From positions 1-29,221 of the forward strand of contig UQHO01000025.1 in the NCBI GenBank assembly GCA_900540995.1: a DNA stretch of 29,221 nucleotides, in the 5' to 3' direction. The notes under the pieces were generated by a model that was not told the DNA's origin, did not search any database, and saw nothing but the letters and a program-made list of their open reading frames with translations. Both the position numbers and the translations under genes were made by a program. Position 1 is the stretch's first letter, and each line of letters begins with the position of its first letter. Positions 25,891-29,221 of the stretch are shown here, in pieces. Origin of the DNA: an uncultured Collinsella sp. GTDB lineage: Bacteria > Actinomycetota > Coriobacteriia > Coriobacteriales > Coriobacteriaceae.

Positions 25891-28800
25891 ATGCCTAAAC
25901 GTACTGACATCAAGCGTATCCTCGTCATCGGTTCTGGCCCCATCGTTATCGGCCAGGCGTGCGAGTTCGACTACTCCGGCGCCCAGGCCTGCAAGGTGCT
26001 CAAAGAGGATGGCTTTGAGGTCATCCTCGTCAATTCCAACCCGGCGACCATCATGACCGATCCGGGTCTTGCCGACCGCACCTATGTCGAGCCCATCACC
26101 GCTGAGTTTATCGAGCGCGTGATTAAAAAGGAGCACCCGGACGCGCTGCTGCCCACGCTGGGCGGTCAGACCGGCCTCAACGCCGCCGTCGAGCTGGCAA
26201 AAGACGGCACGCTCGACAAGTATGGCGTCGAGATGATCGGTTGCGACCTGGCCGCTATCGAGCGCGGCGAGGACCGCAAGCTCTTTAACGAGGCCATGGC
26301 CGAGATCGGCTTGGAGGTCGCGCGCTCGGGCTATGCCTACAGCGTGGCAGATGCCGAGGCTATCGCCGAGCGCGTGGGCTATCCCTGCGTGCTGCGTCCG
26401 AGCTTTACCCTCGGCGGCGCCGGCGGCGGCATCGCGCACACCCACGAGGAACTCGTCTCCATCGTGAGCCAGGGCCTTGAGCTTTCGCCCGCCCACGAGG
26501 TGCTGGTCGAGGAGTCTATCGAGGGCTGGAAAGAGTACGAGATGGAGGTCATGCGCGACCACGCCGGCAACGGCATTATCGTGTGCTCCATCGAGAACCT
26601 CGACCCCATGGGCGTCCACACCGGCGACTCCATTACCGTGGCGCCGGCGCAGACCCTCTCCGATCTTGAGTACCAGCGTATGCGCGTGGCCTCGCTCGCC
26701 ATTCTGGAGAAGATCGGCGTCGAGACTGGCGGTTCCAACGTGCAGTTTGCCGTGAATCCGCAGACCGGCCGCCTCATCATCATCGAGATGAACCCGCGCG
26801 TGAGCCGTTCGTCCGCGCTGGCTTCCAAGGCCACGGGTTTCCCCATCGCCAAGGCCGCCGCACGTCTGGCCGTGGGCTACACGCTCGACGAAATCGTCAA
26901 CGACATCACCAAGGCCACGCCCGCCTGCTTTGAGCCCACGATCGACTACTGCGTGGTCAAGGTGCCGCGCTTTGCCTTCGAAAAGTTCAAGGGCACCGAC
27001 CCCACGCTCACCACGCGCATGAAGGCCGTGGGCGAGATCATGGCGATCGGTCGCACCTTTGAGGAGGCCTTTGGCAAGGCCATGCGCTCGCTGGAGGACG
27101 GTCACCAGGGCATTTGCGCCGGTGGCAAGGAGGGTGCGGACAAGCTGGGCGACGACGAACTCGCCCGGGTCGTTGCCACCCCGACCGAGCACCGTATCTT
27201 CTTTGTGGTCGAGGCCCTGCGCCGCGGCTGGGACGTCGCGCGCATCCATGCCATCTGTGGCATCGACCCGTGGTACCTCAACCGCATCAACGACATGGTG
27301 CAGGTCCAGGAGAGCATCCGCGGCCTGCGTGTGGAGGATATCGATGCCGACGCGATGCGCCTGCTTAAGCAGTATGGCACGAGTGATGCCGAGATTGCCG
27401 CGCTGACCGGCTCGGACGAGCGTTTTGTTCGCGCTTACCGCAAGGGTCTGGGTGTGGTTCCCAGCATGAAGACGGTCGATACCTGCGCTGCGGAGTTCTC
27501 GAGCGCCACGGAGTACCACTACAAGACGTACGAGAACATCTACCGCACGAGCCCGGATGCCAAGAAGTGCGTGGCTCCCGACGAGACCACGCCGGCGGAC
27601 AAGCCCAAGGCGATGATCCTGGGCGCCGGCCCCAACCGTATTGGCCAGGGCATCGAGTTCGATTACTGCTGTGTGCATGCGAGCTACGCGCTGTCGGCCC
27701 GCGGCTTCGAGACCATCATGGTCAACTGCAACCCCGAGACCGTTTCGACCGACTACGACACCTCGGACCGCCTGTACTTTGAGCCGCTCACCTACGAAGA
27801 CGTCATGGACGTTATCGATGTTGAGCGCCCCGACGGCGTCGTGGTGACGCTCGGCGGCCAGACTCCGCTTAAGCTGGCGCGCATGCTCGAGGAGAGTGGC
27901 GTGAACATTATGGGCACCAAGCCCGATGCCATCGACTTTGCCGAAGACCGCGAGCGCTTCGCCGCTCTGCTCGACAAGCTGGGCATCATGTATCCGCCGG
28001 CGGGCCAGGCCACCTCGTTTGAGGAGGCCGAGGCCGTGGCCGCGCATATCGGCTACCCGCTGCTGGTGCGTCCGAGCTACGTGCTGGGCGGCCGCGGCAT
28101 GATGATCGCCTACGATGCCGAGCATCTGCGCGATTACATGGCCGAGGCCGCGCGCATTAGCCCCGACTACCCGGTTTATCTGGACCGCTTCCTGGAGGGT
28201 GCGATCGAGTCCGATGTCGACGCCCTGTGCGACGGCGAGGAGGTCTACATCGGCGGCATCCTGGAGCATATCGAGGAGGCCGGTATTCACTCCGGCGACT
28301 CCGCGACCTGCATCCCGCCGTTCAGCTTTAGCGAGAGCCTGCAGGCGAAGCTCCGCGAGACCACACGCCGCATCGCGATGGCGCTGGGCGTACGCGGTCT
28401 GGTCAACGTGCAATACGCCATTAAGGGCGAGACCGTCTACGTGATCGAGGCCAACCCGCGTGCCAGCCGTACCGTGCCGTTTATCTCCAAGGCCACCGGT
28501 GTGCCGCTGGCCAAGTGCGCGGCGCGCATCATGGCGGGCGATTCCATCGCGAGCCTGGGCCTGCCGAGTGACGAGCGTCAGCTGGACTGGTTCTGCATGA
28601 AGGAAGCCGTTATGCCCTGGGGTCGTTTCCCCGGTGCCGACGTTATCCTGGGGCCCGAGATGAAGTCGACGGGCGAGGTCATGGGTATCGCCAAGAGCTA
28701 TCCCGAGGCATACGCCAAGACGCAGCTGGCGATTGACTACAAGCTGCCCGACCCGAGCGCCGGCAAGGTGTTCATCAGCGTGTGCGACCGCGACAAGCGC

Positions 28801-29205
28801 CATATCCTTTCGGTCGCCCGCATCCTGCGCTACCTGGGCTTTGACATCTGCTCTACCGAGGGTACGGCGCGCGTGCTGCGTGGAGGCAACGTGACGTGCG
28901 AGATCGTGGAAAAGATCAGCGGCCCGCACGACGGCGAGCGCCCCAACATCGGCGACCTCATCGCCGATGGCAAGATCGCGGTGATCATCAACACGCCGTA
29001 CGGTCCGGGCTCGCGCGGCGATGGCTACCTGCTACGTACCGAGGCCGTGCGCCGCGGCGTGACCTGCGTGACGGCGATGTCTGCCGCCAACACGTATGTG
29101 AGTGCCATCGAGGCAGTGCGCGAGGACCAGCAGGGTCACGGCAGTGCCAACGACATGGGCATGGACGTCATCGCCCTGCAGGACCTGCCGCAGTACACGG
29201 TGTAG
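25891..29205 (+). CDS. carB: Carbamoyl-phosphate synthase large subunit
   Basis: The product has 1104 residues, close to the family norm of about 1070. TAGGAGG lies before the ATG. The N-terminal half opens KRILVIGSGPIVIGQACEFDYSG and carries the first ATP-grasp domain for carboxyphosphate formation. An oligomerisation region follows, and the second half starts near residue 571 with MILGAGPNRIGQGIEFDYCC and carries the carbamate kinase site. The methylglyoxal-synthase-like allosteric domain begins near 957 (KVFISVCDRDKRHILSVA), where UMP and ornithine act in relatives. The last 20 or so residues (from HGSANDMG) are an extra tail. It forms the heterodimer with CarA and shares its transcript. 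Confidence 0.98.
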   Translation: MPKRTDIKRILVIGSGPIVIGQACEFDYSGAQACKVLKEDGFEVILVNSNPATIMTDPGLADRTYVEPITAEFIERVIKKEHPDALLPTLGGQTGLNAAVELAKDGTLDKYGVEMIGCDLAAIERGEDRKLFNEAMAEIGLEVARSGYAYSVADAEAIAERVGYPCVLRPSFTLGGAGGGIAHTHEELVSIVSQGLELSPAHEVLVEESIEGWKEYEMEVMRDHAGNGIIVCSIENLDPMGVHTGDSITVAPAQTLSDLEYQRMRVASLAILEKIGVETGGSNVQFAVNPQTGRLIIIEMNPRVSRSSALASKATGFPIAKAAARLAVGYTLDEIVNDITKATPACFEPTIDYCVVKVPRFAFEKFKGTDPTLTTRMKAVGEIMAIGRTFEEAFGKAMRSLEDGHQGICAGGKEGADKLGDDELARVVATPTEHRIFFVVEALRRGWDVARIHAICGIDPWYLNRINDMVQVQESIRGLRVEDIDADAMRLLKQYGTSDAEIAALTGSDERFVRAYRKGLGVVPSMKTVDTCAAEFSSATEYHYKTYENIYRTSPDAKKCVAPDETTPADKPKAMILGAGPNRIGQGIEFDYCCVHASYALSARGFETIMVNCNPETVSTDYDTSDRLYFEPLTYEDVMDVIDVERPDGVVVTLGGQTPLKLARMLEESGVNIMGTKPDAIDFAEDRERFAALLDKLGIMYPPAGQATSFEEAEAVAAHIGYPLLVRPSYVLGGRGMMIAYDAEHLRDYMAEAARISPDYPVYLDRFLEGAIESDVDALCDGEEVYIGGILEHIEEAGIHSGDSATCIPPFSFSESLQAKLRETTRRIAMALGVRGLVNVQYAIKGETVYVIEANPRASRTVPFISKATGVPLAKCAARIMAGDSIASLGLPSDERQLDWFCMKEAVMPWGRFPGADVILGPEMKSTGEVMGIAKSYPEAYAKTQLAIDYKLPDPSAGKVFISVCDRDKRHILSVARILRYLGFDICSTEGTARVLRGGNVTCEIVEKISGPHDGERPNIGDLIADGKIAVIINTPYGPGSRGDGYLLRTEAVRRGVTCVTAMSAANTYVSAIEAVREDQQGHGSANDMGMDVIALQDLPQYTV

Positions 29206-29221
29206 TTGACCTTGACCCCGG

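Noticed and set aside
25885..28929. A 1014-codon open frame on the minus strand over carB
   Set aside because: The translation is low-complexity (His, Gly, Ala, Val, Leu-rich) without motifs, while carB is fully supported on the plus strand.

Overview
The window looks like a chromosomal segment of a gut Coriobacteriia actinomycete, most likely Collinsella or a close relative. This is inferred from the high-GC codon use, the C+ type ribosomal protein S18, the order rpsF-ssb-rpsR-rplI-dnaB-purA-purD, the PyrR-type leader on carA, and Coriobacteria-style families (SPMET/DUF559 proteins, secreted bactofilin-like proteins, sortase-anchored pilins). No database search was possible, so the genus is a judgement and not a measured result.

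Layout. Positions 1-515 hold a tRNA promoter and a tRNA-Ile(GAT), tRNA-Ala(TGC), tRNA-Ile(GAT) cluster with two hairpins. Positions 654-3980 carry a bifunctional nuclease (DUF151), two unrecognised small proteins and the ribosome GTPase TypA/BipA, closed by a terminator. Positions 3981-9945 are an accessory surface locus: an AT-rich 335-bp upstream region, then a 1247-residue sortase-anchored adhesin/pilin (LPEAG) overlapped by a backbone-type pilin (IPSTG, GTG start). No sortase gene is present. Positions 10007-13159 are on the minus strand: a secreted, membrane-anchored bactofilin-like protein, a TRIC/UPF0126 channel, and a SPMET/DUF559 PD-(D/E)XK protein enclosed by two inverted copies of a ~67-bp palindrome. 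Positions 13380-13806 hold stacked hairpins, an inverted 25-nt tRNA-Ser fragment and two intact minus-strand tRNA-Ser genes (CGA and GGA).

Positions 14312-17616 are the replication/translation cluster rpsF-ssb-rpsR-rplI-(terminator)-dnaB. Positions 17710-23093 are purA, purD (TTG start), a Nudix hydrolase of the ADP-ribose pyrophosphatase type, and an ABC exporter whose upstream region lies in a long inverted repeat. A single-pass membrane protein of unknown function ends at a strong terminator. Positions 24251-29205 are carA-carB, the two subunits of carbamoyl-phosphate synthase, preceded by a PyrR-type hairpin that abuts the carA ribosome binding site.

The core genes couple translation, replication and nucleotide supply. 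The purine genes make AMP and phosphoribosylglycinamide. CarAB feeds pyrimidine and arginine synthesis and appears to be controlled at translation by PyrR. The least ordinary parts are the palindrome-bounded nuclease gene (12062-13330), the tRNA-Ser fragment with stacked hairpins beside it, the inverted repeat at the ABC gene start, the orphan pilin pair, and the enlarged CarA. I did not find a clear, wholly new multi-gene system; the palindrome-bounded unit is the best candidate for something undescribed.
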